DNA of 64,000 bases from Burkholderiales bacterium (GTDB lineage: Bacteria > Pseudomonadota > Gammaproteobacteria > Burkholderiales > Burkholderiaceae_C): contig JAGWTH010000004.1 in the NCBI GenBank assembly GCA_028868995.1, positions 1 to 64,000 on the forward strand, given 5' to 3'. Within the stretch, counting starts at the first letter, position 1. Each line of letters opens with the position of its first letter. Below, piece by piece: positions 7,315-15,885 of this stretch. Both the position numbers and the translations under genes were made by a program. The notes beneath the pieces were generated by a model. That model was not told the DNA's origin, did not search any database, and saw nothing but the letters and a program-made list of their open reading frames with translations.

Positions 7315-8343
7315 TCAGGAAAGGTTTAACGGATAGGTCAGCGCCTGGCCGGTGTCGATCAGAAGATGCACGTCGAACCCGGGATCGAGCCGGGTTGGGG
7401 AGCTGAACCGGATGCCGACGCCGTGCAACTCGCAGCCGAGTTCGCAGCCGTCGGCAGTCTCGATGCTGTCGGTGACACGCGCGCGCACAGCACCCGGGGC
7501 GGCTGGGTCGGCCACGCGCAGCGCCGACCCGCGCAGGTAGACCTGCTGCGCAGCTGCGTCGGCCAGCGTGGCGCCCCACGGGGTCTTCATCGTGCCAGCG
7601 TCGCTGTGCACCGGCCAGGGGCCATACAGCTTGAGAAACGCTGCGACCGCAGCCGAATCAGGTTTCTGCAGCAGCAGGTGCGGGGTGTCGATCTGCAGCA
7701 GCCGGCCGCGCTCGACGATGCCGACGCGATCAGCCAGCGCCAGCGCTTCGCGCTGGTCGTGAGTGATGTAGAGCACAGCCACACCGTGCTCGCGCGCGAC
7801 GTTCTTGATCAGATCGCGCAGCTCGTCGCGCAGCGCTGCATCGAGGTTAGACAGCGGCTCGTCGCACAGCAACAGGCGTGGGCGCACGGCCAGCGCGCGC
7901 GCCAGCGCGACGCGCTGTTGTTGGCCTCCTGACATCTGGTGCGGGCGGCGCGCGCCGAGTGCGCCAAGGCCGACGCGCTCGAGCATGCGTTGCGCCTGCT
8001 GGCGTGCGTCGGCGAGGCCGCGCGCGCGCAGCGGCAGCTCAACGTTGCCGAGCGCGCTCAGATGCGGCCACAGCGCATAGTCCTGGAACACCATGCCCAG
8101 GCTGCGCTGCTGCGGTGGCAGCGGCTGCTGTCCGGGGGCATCGACAGTCACACCGTCGAGAACGATGCGGCCGCGGTCGATCCGCTCGAGCCCGGCGACC
8201 ATTCGCAGCAAGGTCGTCTTGCCCGAACCCGAGGCACCGAGCAGCGCGACGATTTCGCCGTGGCCGACCGCCAAGCTCATGCCCTGCAGCGCGGCATGCG
8301 AGCCGAAGGTCTTGTGTACGTCGTCGACAAGAAGCAGAGGCAT
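7315..8343 (-). CDS. ABC transporter ATP-binding protein, Fe(3+)/FbpC-like
   Basis: The 342-aa ATPase starts at ATG 8343 (MPLLLVDDVHKTFG). Longer upstream frame sequence belongs to the permease gene in another frame. Walker A is GASGSGKTT at residues 36-44, the signature is MSGGQQQRVALARAL, Walker B is RLLLCDEPLSNLDAALRDEL, and the switch His is in YITHDQREALALADRVGI. The C-terminal 110 residues form a TOBE-like regulatory domain with VRARVTDSIETADG. Its start lies 2 bases after the permease stop. It powers an importer of the ferric-iron/phosphonate/polyamine superfamily branch. Confidence 0.9.
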   Translation of the reverse strand: MPLLLVDDVHKTFGSHAALQGMSLAVGHGEIVALLGASGSGKTTLLRMVAGLERIDRGRIVLDGVTVDAPGQQPLPPQQRSLGMVFQDYALWPHLSALGNVELPLRARGLADARQQAQRMLERVGLGALGARRPHQMSGGQQQRVALARALAVRPRLLLCDEPLSNLDAALRDELRDLIKNVAREHGVAVLYITHDQREALALADRVGIVERGRLLQIDTPHLLLQKPDSAAVAAFLKLYGPWPVHSDAGTMKTPWGATLADAAAQQVYLRGSALRVADPAAPGAVRARVTDSIETADGCELGCELHGVGIRFSSPTRLDPGFDVHLLIDTGQALTYPLNLS

Positions 8344-8345
8344 AG

Positions 8346-10049
8346 TCAGGGGTTCAGGGAATCCGCAACGGCGCCGGCACGCAGACGGCCGAACGCAAGG
8401 TAGGCGAGCGTCGCAAAAGCGAGCAGAAGGCCGATACCGAGGAGCTGCAATCGCGCTTGCAGCTGCAACTGAAAGCCAGCCGCGGCGTCGAGCAGCGCCA
8501 CCGCCAGCGGCGGCGACCCGGCCGGGTACAGCAGCTCGGACGCTGGCAGCTCGAACGCGATGTGCAGCACCGCGAGCAGCCAGGCCGAGAACAGCGGCTT
8601 GGCCAGCAGCGGCAGCTCGATCGCGCGCAGCGCCTGCCAGCGCGACAGCCCGTGCACCTGCGCGGTCTCGACCAGCGCCTGGTGCAGCTGCGCGAGCGGG
8701 CCTTGCAGCACCTTGACCGTCGCCGGCAGCGCTAGCGCGACATAGGCCATCGCCAGCAGCGTGCTGCCGCCGTACAGCGGGGTGATCGGCTGGTTGTAGA
8801 CAAGCACGTAGGCGCTGGCGAGCACAATGCCGGGAAGCACCATCACGGCCAGCAGGACCAGGTCGAGCACACGCGCCGCGCGCCCGCTCTGGTTGACCAA
8901 ATTCGCAATCGGCCACGCGAACACCAGCGTCATGCTGGCCGCGACCAGCGCGAGTCGCAGCGAATATGCGAACGCGCCCAGGACCGACTGATACGCGAGC
9001 GCGTCGTTCGCACCGGACCCGAACGCCAAGCTGAGCGCGGCAAGCACGGGCATGCCCAGCGTGGCCATGCCGATCAGCATGACGCCGCTCAGATGTAGCG
9101 CCGTCGCGCGTGCTCCCAGCACCACGGCTGGGGCCGGCCGGTGGCGCGGTCCCAGCGTGCGCATGCTGCGCCCGGCGCGGCTTGCACCAGACTGCAGCAG
9201 CAGCGCCGGGACGATCAGGCTCAGCAGCATCCAGGAACTCGCCGCGGCGCTGGGAAAATTGAGCGGCATCGCGTTGACCGCCTGCTCAATCGCATAGGTC
9301 GCCAGCGTGAAGCCGCTGCCGGCGCCGAGCGTGGCGGCGACCGCGAAATCGCTGATCGACTCGGCGAATGCCGCGGCGAAGCCGGCGACCAGTGCAGGCA
9401 GCAGCAGCATCACGCCCAGCCACAGCCGCTGCCGTGGCCGCAGCCCGAGCACGCGCGCAGCCTCCTGCGGCGCTGCGGCAGCCTGCTCCAGGCTGGCATG
9501 CAGCGCCAGGAACACGAAAGGCAGAGCCTTGAACGCCATCACCAGCACGATGCCGAGCGGGCCGAGCAGGCTTTGCGCGGCGGCCAGTGCCGACGGCGAG
9601 CTGGCGAGCGGACCGATCGGCGCCGCCAGCAGCATGCACCCCGACGCCAGGAAATAGCCCGGCATCACCATCAGCACCCAGACCCCGGCTTCGATCCAGC
9701 CACGCCAGGCCAGCGCGCTGCGCACGCGCAGCCACGCCAGCCAGCCGCCCAGCGGCAGCGCCAGACCGGCTGCGGCCAGCGCCACCAGCAGTGAATTGCG
9801 CAAGGCCGCCAGCATGCCGCTGCCCAGCGCGTCATGCAGCGGCTGCAGACTCGGGCGCAGGTCGCCGTGCATCAGCCCGGGCAGCACCGCGCCGAGCAGA
9901 AACCCGAGCAGAGGCCAGCCCCACAGCGCAAGCGCAGCCAACCCCAGTACACCGACGCCGACGCGCCCGAGCAGCGCTGCGCTGACGCGCTGCCAGCCGA
10001 TCGCGACGCTCGCGCCGCGGGTGCGCAGCAGCGGTTCAGCGCACGACAT
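8346..10049 (-). CDS. ABC transporter permease with two fused membrane domains (FbpB-like)
   Basis: The protein is about 567 aa with roughly twelve membrane segments in two homologous halves. Each half has an EAA-type ATPase-contact loop: EAARVLGLRPRQRLW in the first and ETAQVHGLSRWQALRAIELP in the second. This duplicated layout is typical of ferric-iron (FbpB/SfuB) permeases. ATG at 10049 (MSCAEPLLRTRG) overlaps the binding-protein stop by 14 bases. An upstream in-frame ATG at 10067 is also possible. It is followed at once by the ATPase gene. Confidence 0.88.
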   Translation of the reverse strand: MSCAEPLLRTRGASVAIGWQRVSAALLGRVGVGVLGLAALALWGWPLLGFLLGAVLPGLMHGDLRPSLQPLHDALGSGMLAALRNSLLVALAAAGLALPLGGWLAWLRVRSALAWRGWIEAGVWVLMVMPGYFLASGCMLLAAPIGPLASSPSALAAAQSLLGPLGIVLVMAFKALPFVFLALHASLEQAAAAPQEAARVLGLRPRQRLWLGVMLLLPALVAGFAAAFAESISDFAVAATLGAGSGFTLATYAIEQAVNAMPLNFPSAAASSWMLLSLIVPALLLQSGASRAGRSMRTLGPRHRPAPAVVLGARATALHLSGVMLIGMATLGMPVLAALSLAFGSGANDALAYQSVLGAFAYSLRLALVAASMTLVFAWPIANLVNQSGRAARVLDLVLLAVMVLPGIVLASAYVLVYNQPITPLYGGSTLLAMAYVALALPATVKVLQGPLAQLHQALVETAQVHGLSRWQALRAIELPLLAKPLFSAWLLAVLHIAFELPASELLYPAGSPPLAVALLDAAAGFQLQLQARLQLLGIGLLLAFATLAYLAFGRLRAGAVADSLNP

Positions 10050-11058
10050 GCGCAGTGAACCAGGCATCGACAGCAGCTTCGCGCGGTCCCCATTGCGTGG
10101 GGTCAAGTCGCTGCACCTGCACCGCGGGCAGCGCGGCGGCGGCGGCGGTCGGCTTCACGCCAGCGACCAAGGGCATGTAGTTGGAGTCGGCTTCCGCATC
10201 GCCCTGCTGCAGCGCAGCCTGACCGGCCGGCGACAGCACGAACGCGACGAATCGGCGCGCGGCATCGCGGTTCGCGCCGACGGCGTGCACGCCGATCGCC
10301 AAGTTCGACGGCAGCGCAGTGGCCGGCTGCGGCAGCACCACGCGCAGCGCCGGGTTCTTGCTGGCGAAACCGACCGCGGCCGAGCTCTGCACGACGGCGA
10401 CGTCGATCTGACCGAACTGCAGCGCACGCAGAGTCACGCTGTTGGTCGGATACACGCGCAGGCCATTAGCCTTCAGGCGGCTGAAATAGGACTGACCCGC
10501 CGTGTCGCCCATCGCCTGCAGCACACCAGCGACCATCGGAAATGCAGGACCGGAAATCGCCGGATTGTTCATGCCCACACGGCCGCGCAACGCGGGACGT
10601 TCCAGATCGCCCCAGCTCTGCGGGCGCGCAGCAGGCGCCAGCCGCGCAGTGTTGACCAGCAAGGCGTCGGCATAGGTCATACCCACCGGCAGATAGCAGC
10701 GATCGGCCGGCAGCAAGGCCTCGCCTTGCGCCGTGTAATCCACGGCCGGGGTCCAGCCGCAGTCCAGCAGATGACGCGACGCGATCACCCGCATCCCCAT
10801 ATTCCCGTCAAACCACAGCACGTCCCATTGCGGCCGTGACCCTTCGGCCTGCACCCGCGCCAAAAGTGGTCCGGTGCTCAAGTGGACCAACTTAACTGCA
10901 ATACCGGTGGCCTGAGTAAAGGCATGGACAACGGCTTCGTCGTATCCCATCGCGCCGTATACGGTCAAAGACTGCGCTTGGGCCGCAGATGCAGCCGAGC
11001 ACAAGGCTACGATCGACAGCAAGCAGCGAAGAGCGCGGAAGCGGATGGCAAGGGTCAT
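10036..11058 (-). CDS. ABC transporter periplasmic binding protein, ferric-iron/phosphonate type
   Basis: The 340-aa product is taken from ATG 11058 because only this start gives a clean signal peptide (MTLAIRFRALRCLLSIVALC...AQAQ). The mature protein begins SLTVYGAMGYDEAVVHAF, the opening strand of FbpA/AfuA-type solute-binding proteins, and contains WDVLWFDGNMGM and GRVGMNNPAISGPAFPMVAG. It is first in the operon binding protein, permease, ATPase, COG4280 protein, 54-aa protein. This subfamily includes iron, phosphonate and phosphoglycerate binders. Iron is favoured by the nearby TonB locus but not proven. Confidence 0.85.
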   Translation of the reverse strand: MTLAIRFRALRCLLSIVALCSAASAAQAQSLTVYGAMGYDEAVVHAFTQATGIAVKLVHLSTGPLLARVQAEGSRPQWDVLWFDGNMGMRVIASRHLLDCGWTPAVDYTAQGEALLPADRCYLPVGMTYADALLVNTARLAPAARPQSWGDLERPALRGRVGMNNPAISGPAFPMVAGVLQAMGDTAGQSYFSRLKANGLRVYPTNSVTLRALQFGQIDVAVVQSSAAVGFASKNPALRVVLPQPATALPSNLAIGVHAVGANRDAARRFVAFVLSPAGQAALQQGDAEADSNYMPLVAGVKPTAAAAALPAVQVQRLDPTQWGPREAAVDAWFTAHVVR

Positions 11059-11264
11059 AGCGCAATGGCGGGTCAGCCGCACCACATCGGCGCCGCATAA
11101 AGTAGCCATTACAGAGACGTCACGTGATAGCCACACGTCAAAATCCTGTCCATGACCTGACGAAACCGCACAGACCACAGACGATAGAGCGTGGTGAGCG
11201 TCCAGCCATCCCATCTTTGGCCGTCGCTGTCGCGTGTGCAGCATCGTGCCCACGAGAGGTTCAA
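11059..11264. other. Intergenic region between metal-import operon and IS66 remnant
   Basis: No gene is supported. It should contain the promoter of the binding-protein operon on the minus strand and the left end of the IS66 remnant. No terminal repeat was recognised. Confidence 0.4.
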
Positions 11265-11627
11265 ATGGACACTACAGAACACGCACGACGCAGGAAGGTC
11301 AGGGCTCACCCGGAGGAGTTGGAGGCGAAGGTGCTGACCCAATGCGAAGAGGCAGGGTAATCGGTCGTGCGGGTAGCTCGCCAGCACGGCTTGAGCGCAA
11401 ACCTGGTGCACAGTTGGCGCCGGCAGCATCGCTTGCCGACCCAAACGGTACCGCAGGCCAATGGCGGCGGCGACTTCGTGCCGTTGGCGCTGCCGCATCC
11501 GGCTGGCGTCGCCGGAGCCGGGGACATCCGCATCGAACTGCCCCGCGCAGGCACGACCGTCAGCGTCAGTTGGCCGGCCGCCCCCGGAGCCGAGTGCGCT
11601 GCCTGGCTGGCGCAGTGGCTGCGATGA
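11265..11627 (+). pseudogene. IS66 TnpA (OrfA), interrupted by an in-frame stop
   Basis: ATG 11265 begins MDTTEHARRRKVRAHPEELE and is stopped by TAA at 11358-11360. The same frame then continues as VVRVARQHGLSANLVHSWRRQH, the helix-turn-helix of IS66 OrfA, and ends at TGA 11625-11627. No frameshift is needed, so one point nonsense mutation inactivated a gene of about 120 codons. The stop overlaps the tnpB start (ATGA), as in intact IS66 elements. Confidence 0.75.
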
Positions 11628-11757
11628 TCCGCATCGACTCGCTGTGGCTGGACAACGTCCCGGCCTAATTCTTCGTGCACCGGCACTTCTACGGCAAGTG
11701 GGCCTGCCGCTGCTGCCAGAAGCTGGTCCAGCCGAGCGCCTGCCCTATGCACCTTAA
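11624..11757 (+). pseudogene. Fused tnpB'-tnpC' remnant of IS66
   Basis: ATG 11624 reads MIRIDSLWLD, the usual IS66 TnpB start, then NVPA and TAA at 11666-11668. The following in-frame codons give FFVHRHFYGKWACRCCQKLVQ, the Cys-rich segment found in IS66 TnpC transposases, normally preceded by a Gln. The TAA therefore probably arose from CAA. Two events are visible: a deletion joining tnpB to tnpC, and a later nonsense mutation. Confidence 0.65.
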
Positions 11758-12446
11758 TAGGGTGTCTAGGAAACCTGCAGCAGCCCGGAGACCGATTTGC
11801 CCCTGGCGGTCCCAACGCTGGACACAGCCGTCCAGCCTCCGATCTCGCCTCAGCGATGGCATCTGACGGCTTCACCTGTGACTGAAAGCCGCGCCCCGAG
11901 CGGGACCGATATTCAGATGCACAGTCCGAATCGGAAAGGTCCGTTCCAGTCATTGACAAGCTTGCACTTGCCTGTAGCCTTAAACGCTGGGAGGTAGTCC
12001 CATGCGAAATATCTGGTCCCAAGTCCTTGAAGAGGCTTCCCGTGCAGCCAAGCAGGCGCCGAGAATCTTTTTCGCTCCATTCCTCGGCGCCGCAAAGGAG
12101 AGCCGCAAGGTCTTCAACGAGCTCCAGCGCGAGAATTGCGCGCCTCGACCTGTTGCTCAATCGAGGGCGCCGAAGAGTCGACCGGGAAGCGCTCCGTGAG
12201 GGCGGAGTTGTTGTTGCAAGGTTCAGCCGATATGGCGCTTGAAACACTGCTGCGAGAAAATTGGATTCCCTCTGCTCCACAACTAAGCGGCCGATTTGGC
12301 TGACCAAGCCATGCGGTCCAATAGCTTGAAGCTCTTGCCATCAAAGTGACAGAGCAGACTGATAAACAGACCTCGGAGTCACCTCGCATGCAAAGTGATT
12401 CATGCTTAGCATGCAGACACCACAAGTGAGCTCCAGTATCCCCTTC
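11758..12446. other. Low-information region between IS66 remnant and recombinase operon
   Basis: About 690 bases hold no recognised gene except one possible 65-codon frame at 12002. Base composition is less GC-rich than the right half of the window. It looks like degenerate accessory DNA. Confidence 0.4.
12002..12199 (+). CDS. Possible small protein (65 aa), unknown
   Basis: The frame begins MRNIWSQVLEEASRAAKQAP and contains RIFFAPFLGAAKESRKVF, an amphipathic N-terminus and a short hydrophobic patch. What supports it is a strong GGGAGGT sequence about 6 bases before ATG, which is rare in this degenerate region. The last third (basic, Pro/Ser/Arg-rich) looks like read-through after a frameshift, so the original gene may have been longer. 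No family is recognised. Confidence 0.3.
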   Translation: MRNIWSQVLEEASRAAKQAPRIFFAPFLGAAKESRKVFNELQRENCAPRPVAQSRAPKSRPGSAP

Positions 12447-13232
12447 TTAATGACTCCGCGTGAGTAGTCCGACCGCCTCACCCGCGAGGTGATAGGCATT
12501 CACCACCCCAGTGGGCTTGATCACGGCGAACAGAGGCAGCGACACGAGTTCGCCCTCATGCATCAACCTGAAAAGCGCAGCGCTCACATCGGGATACAGA
12601 GCCGCGTCCCATTGAACGGAAGCACGCGGGGGAAGACTCCTGCCGCCATGCACCGAGCCCCTGGCATGCCGAATTTCGATGCGCGAGACCCCAACTGCCA
12701 GGATGTAGAAGGAGACGACCACCGGCACCTGTGCAAGGAGGCGGCCGGGCATCGCCGACAGTCGGAATTCCTCGATTTGCCCTTCCGGGTAGGCCATCGC
12801 CGCCGCGCCACTCGATACGCCTTCCTGGCTCCAGCAAAGATCCTTCAACACCCCGAGCGCCTGAGCCCGCTCGACAGCCGAACTGACGTCATAGGGCGTT
12901 GCGCGCAGGGAACTCGCCTGCTCGTACAAGAGATCCAGCGTGGAGCGCAGAAAGGCCTCCACCGCCTGGGCCTCCCGTTGGAATTCATGCTCCGGCGCTG
13001 AGACGGATCCCTCACCGAATCCCAGCCCCATCTGTCCCGAGCACTCGAGAAGGAAAGCAATCGACAGGGTCTCGTCTTGAAGCACCACCTGCCCGTCCAG
13101 ACGCCGCCCGAGCTTGAACGGAGCGAGCAAGGTCCGCATGTGATGTTCCAGGGTCGCCAGATCCTTCATGGCAAGGGGACCGGCCTTTCGGACAAGATCA
13201 ATTTGAATGATCTTCTTGGGCGGCAGAACCAT
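12447..13232 (-). CDS. Third gene of recombinase operon, 261-aa protein of unknown function
   Basis: The product starts MVLPPKKIIQIDLVRKAG. A strong AGGAGGT sits 3 bases before ATG, inside the end of the recombinase gene (35-base overlap), so its translation is coupled to the recombinase. It is soluble with mixed alpha/beta composition, and I see no membrane segment, zinc motif or helix-turn-helix. One segment (about 175-190) reads VPVVVSFYILAVGVSRIEI. I do not recognise the family. Its conserved position would make it an accessory factor of the recombinase pair, which is inference. Confidence 0.6.
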   Translation of the reverse strand: MVLPPKKIIQIDLVRKAGPLAMKDLATLEHHMRTLLAPFKLGRRLDGQVVLQDETLSIAFLLECSGQMGLGFGEGSVSAPEHEFQREAQAVEAFLRSTLDLLYEQASSLRATPYDVSSAVERAQALGVLKDLCWSQEGVSSGAAAMAYPEGQIEEFRLSAMPGRLLAQVPVVVSFYILAVGVSRIEIRHARGSVHGGRSLPPRASVQWDAALYPDVSAALFRLMHEGELVSLPLFAVIKPTGVVNAYHLAGEAVGLLTRSH

Positions 13233-15885
13233 CCGACCTCCTCAGAAATTCGTCATAAGCGGCTGCGCATACCGCCACTGCACGCAGTGTGCGCAGGTCG
13301 CTGGATGCGGCGGGGGCACAGCGGGTGCCATCCGTGGGGTTGGCGAGCAGCAGCAGATACGAAGCCGGGCGGCTTCGCCTGACTCTGACCCGTTCGACCT
13401 GAGGCGTAGCGCCGTAGACACCCTCGAAGCGCGCTTGCGCCTTCATGACCGTCAGCGGCGCCAAAGCGGGTGCCCCCTCTTCTTGCGCGTACCGGATGAC
13501 GAACCGATTGGCCGCAAATCCCGCCGACTTCAACACCCGCAGAGCTTCTCCCAAGAACCTGGCGGCACCGTCAAGATCGATACCAGAAGGACGTAGTGCG
13601 CCGCACACCGCAGCCAGCGCGGCGCGATCGACCGGCGTCTCCATCGCCGAAATCAGATTGTCCCAACCGGGCCTGGACAGCCGGCTGAAGTTCAGCGCCT
13701 CGGCCTTCCTTCTCCACGGGACCTTGCTCCCCATGGAACTTTCAAAGTCGCCTTGCAGCACCGCCAGAACTGCTTCAACGGAGTCCGCGGTGACACTGTT
13801 GCGCAAAGCCACAGAAGTCGGGTCGACCACCTCCGACAGATCGTGGGCGACCCGGACGAACTGGCGAAACCGAGAGATCGGCGCAGTGCTGATCGAGGCG
13901 CGGGCCGGTCCTGTTCGATGAGTTTCAATCAAACTCGGTGCCGTCCCCGTCGCTTCCACGATCTCTTGCCAGAGCGACCAAGCCTGAGCCCCCTTGCGAT
14001 GCAGGCGTTGGCGCAGCGGCTCGGGACTGCACCCAATCCATCGGGCTGCATCGACGTGCCTTGTCAGATGCTTTTGGATTGCCTCGTCCGTCCAGTGGCG
14101 GAAGACGCGTTCGACCAAGTGTGCGTAGGTCGAAAACGTTGTGCCTACGCTCTTGTGGCCTGCCCAGGCCGTCAATTCCTGCAGGGGGTTGATCAGGGAG
14201 GAAACCTCGATCTCCAGCAACCTGCTCTCCACGCCTGCGGACAAAAAGGCGTGGCGCGTGGAGTGCACCACTACGGTGGGATCGCCTGTGACTGTCTTCA
14301 GCGCAGATGAATACACCCGATAGCACAGCCCGATCTTGAAGAGTCGTTTTGGCGCCGCCGGATCGCCGAACAACAGATCCTCGGTACTTGCTCCCTCCAC
14401 ACGCCGCCGCTCGAGCCAATCCAGCAGGAGCTGCACCTCTTGGACGCTCCCCACGGGCAAGATGCGTCGAGCGGATGGGGTCTTCAGAGGATGAAGCCCT
14501 CCGTGCGGGGCGACCGCAATCTCGACAGCACCTTCCAAGATCCGGATACTGCGCAACTGCAGGCCGACCAGCTCACCGAACCGCAGCGGCGTTTTGCGAA
14601 GCACGAAGTTCCAGACCGCGAGTTGATCCCGCACTCGAGGCTCGAAAGTGAGCCGCGCCACTTCGGCCTCCACCGCATCGAATTCATGTGGCCACACCAC
14701 GTTCGCTCTGGGAGCACGAATCTGGGCATTTACCGCCCACAAACGCGGGATAGGCTTGGCATCGATGCTGCGCACCAGGTACCGCTGGAATGACGCGAGC
14801 GCAGGGCGCAGGTTGGCGTCATCGGATTCAGCGACGTCCAGGCCCTCGAAGAACTCCTCCCAGTCTTCGTCCGTCATGTCCAGCGGGGATTTCCCTGTCT
14901 CGCGCAGGGCGTTGTGCAGCTTCCGCGCCGCCGAGTTGAGGTAATTGGCCAGCGTCTTGACGCGGGGGTTCTTCTTACGCGCGCTTCCGAACGTGGCGAT
15001 ATCCAGCGTCCACCCCAGGAGCAACGCCTCGATGGGGCCAGCCGTTTTGAGCTTGTTGCCAAGATCCCGGAGGCGACCCACGAGAGATCTCCACGCGGCG
15101 GCGTCACTCAGCTGGACGCCCGTGCCAATGAGACCCGAGCAGGCTTTCAGCAGCTCGTCCACAAACCAGGCACCGCTGAGCTGTTTCTCCCCCGAGTAGA
15201 CCGCTTCAGCAATGCTCTCCTGCACTTCGGCAAGCTCAGGTTCGAGCGCTGCATCCAGTTCAGGCGAAGGCACCGGGAGCCCAAAGCGGCGCAGCCACGC
15301 CGTATCCGGCAGCAGCGTGAGCCGCACGAGGCCGGTCAAATGAGCCACCACAGGCATCGGCAGATGCAGGTATTGCCAGGCTGCCCGATCCCAAAGCATC
15401 TCTTGCAGACGGGCGTCGATTCGGCCGGTCTGTCGAAACGGATAGATCTGAGCGGCGTTGCGGCTGAATGAGTCGATCGTCGCCTGCCACTTCACCTTCT
15501 CGGGGTCAACCTTCTTCAGGGCAAGAACGGTCAGGGGCGACAGCTTGCAACGACGCATTTCATTGCCGACCTTCCAGCTGACGTAGTACCCATCCGGCAG
15601 GATCGTCGGGTTAGAGGTGGCCGCCAGCATGGGGTGGACGTCTTCCACTGCCACGTCTTCGAGGGCGACGACGCATGCGACCATCTGTTCCGCTACGCCC
15701 AAGCGCTGAAACGCGGGCGACTGTCGCACGAGCGCATCCAGAAAGGAGTCGAATGCGGCCACCTCCTGGGCGGCTTTCGCGGTCACGGTAATCAGAGCCT
15801 CGCCATCTTCTTGCGTCGGCCTCTCGATTTGGAGTCGACCTCCCGCGATGGCGACGAGTTTGGAGGTCGTGCCTTCAGACTTCAT
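13198..15885 (-). CDS. Large tyrosine recombinase with long N- and C-terminal extensions
   Basis: This is an 895-aa protein, counted from ATG 15885 with GGAG 8 bases upstream and an 11-base overlap with the previous gene. A phage-integrase catalytic domain lies in the middle. Arg435 is in LRFGELVGLQLRS, Lys468 in HPLKTPSARR, His541-x-x-Arg544 in VVVHSTRHAF, Gly576-His577 in TAWAGHKS, and nucleophile Tyr587 in FSTYAHLVE. All expected catalytic residues are present. Ordinary integrases are 300-450 aa, whereas here about 430 residues precede and 300 follow the catalytic block. It probably cuts and rejoins DNA at an att-type site for this island together with the flanking gene products. Confidence 0.85.
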   Translation of the reverse strand: MKSEGTTSKLVAIAGGRLQIERPTQEDGEALITVTAKAAQEVAAFDSFLDALVRQSPAFQRLGVAEQMVACVVALEDVAVEDVHPMLAATSNPTILPDGYYVSWKVGNEMRRCKLSPLTVLALKKVDPEKVKWQATIDSFSRNAAQIYPFRQTGRIDARLQEMLWDRAAWQYLHLPMPVVAHLTGLVRLTLLPDTAWLRRFGLPVPSPELDAALEPELAEVQESIAEAVYSGEKQLSGAWFVDELLKACSGLIGTGVQLSDAAAWRSLVGRLRDLGNKLKTAGPIEALLLGWTLDIATFGSARKKNPRVKTLANYLNSAARKLHNALRETGKSPLDMTDEDWEEFFEGLDVAESDDANLRPALASFQRYLVRSIDAKPIPRLWAVNAQIRAPRANVVWPHEFDAVEAEVARLTFEPRVRDQLAVWNFVLRKTPLRFGELVGLQLRSIRILEGAVEIAVAPHGGLHPLKTPSARRILPVGSVQEVQLLLDWLERRRVEGASTEDLLFGDPAAPKRLFKIGLCYRVYSSALKTVTGDPTVVVHSTRHAFLSAGVESRLLEIEVSSLINPLQELTAWAGHKSVGTTFSTYAHLVERVFRHWTDEAIQKHLTRHVDAARWIGCSPEPLRQRLHRKGAQAWSLWQEIVEATGTAPSLIETHRTGPARASISTAPISRFRQFVRVAHDLSEVVDPTSVALRNSVTADSVEAVLAVLQGDFESSMGSKVPWRRKAEALNFSRLSRPGWDNLISAMETPVDRAALAAVCGALRPSGIDLDGAARFLGEALRVLKSAGFAANRFVIRYAQEEGAPALAPLTVMKAQARFEGVYGATPQVERVRVRRSRPASYLLLLANPTDGTRCAPAASSDLRTLRAVAVCAAAYDEFLRRSDGSAAQEDHSN

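Larger units (their letters stand above)
11265..11757 (+). mobile_element. IS66-family insertion sequence remnant (tnpA, tnpB' and tnpC' pieces)
   Basis: About 490 bp carry three sequential IS66 pieces in normal order. The first is a tnpA broken by one nonsense codon. The second is only the first ten codons of tnpB (MIRIDSLWLD). The third is joined in frame to a zinc-ribbon piece of tnpC (VPA-stop-FFVHRHFYGKWACRCCQ). The deletion between tnpB and tnpC removed most of the element, so it cannot move itself. It lies between the metal-import operon and the recombinase operon and shows repeated rearrangement of the region. Confidence 0.75.

Noticed and set aside
11306-12307. 333-codon minus-strand frame across the IS66 remnant
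   Set aside because: It runs antisense through recognisable IS66 coding pieces and shows no family motif or ribosome-binding site.
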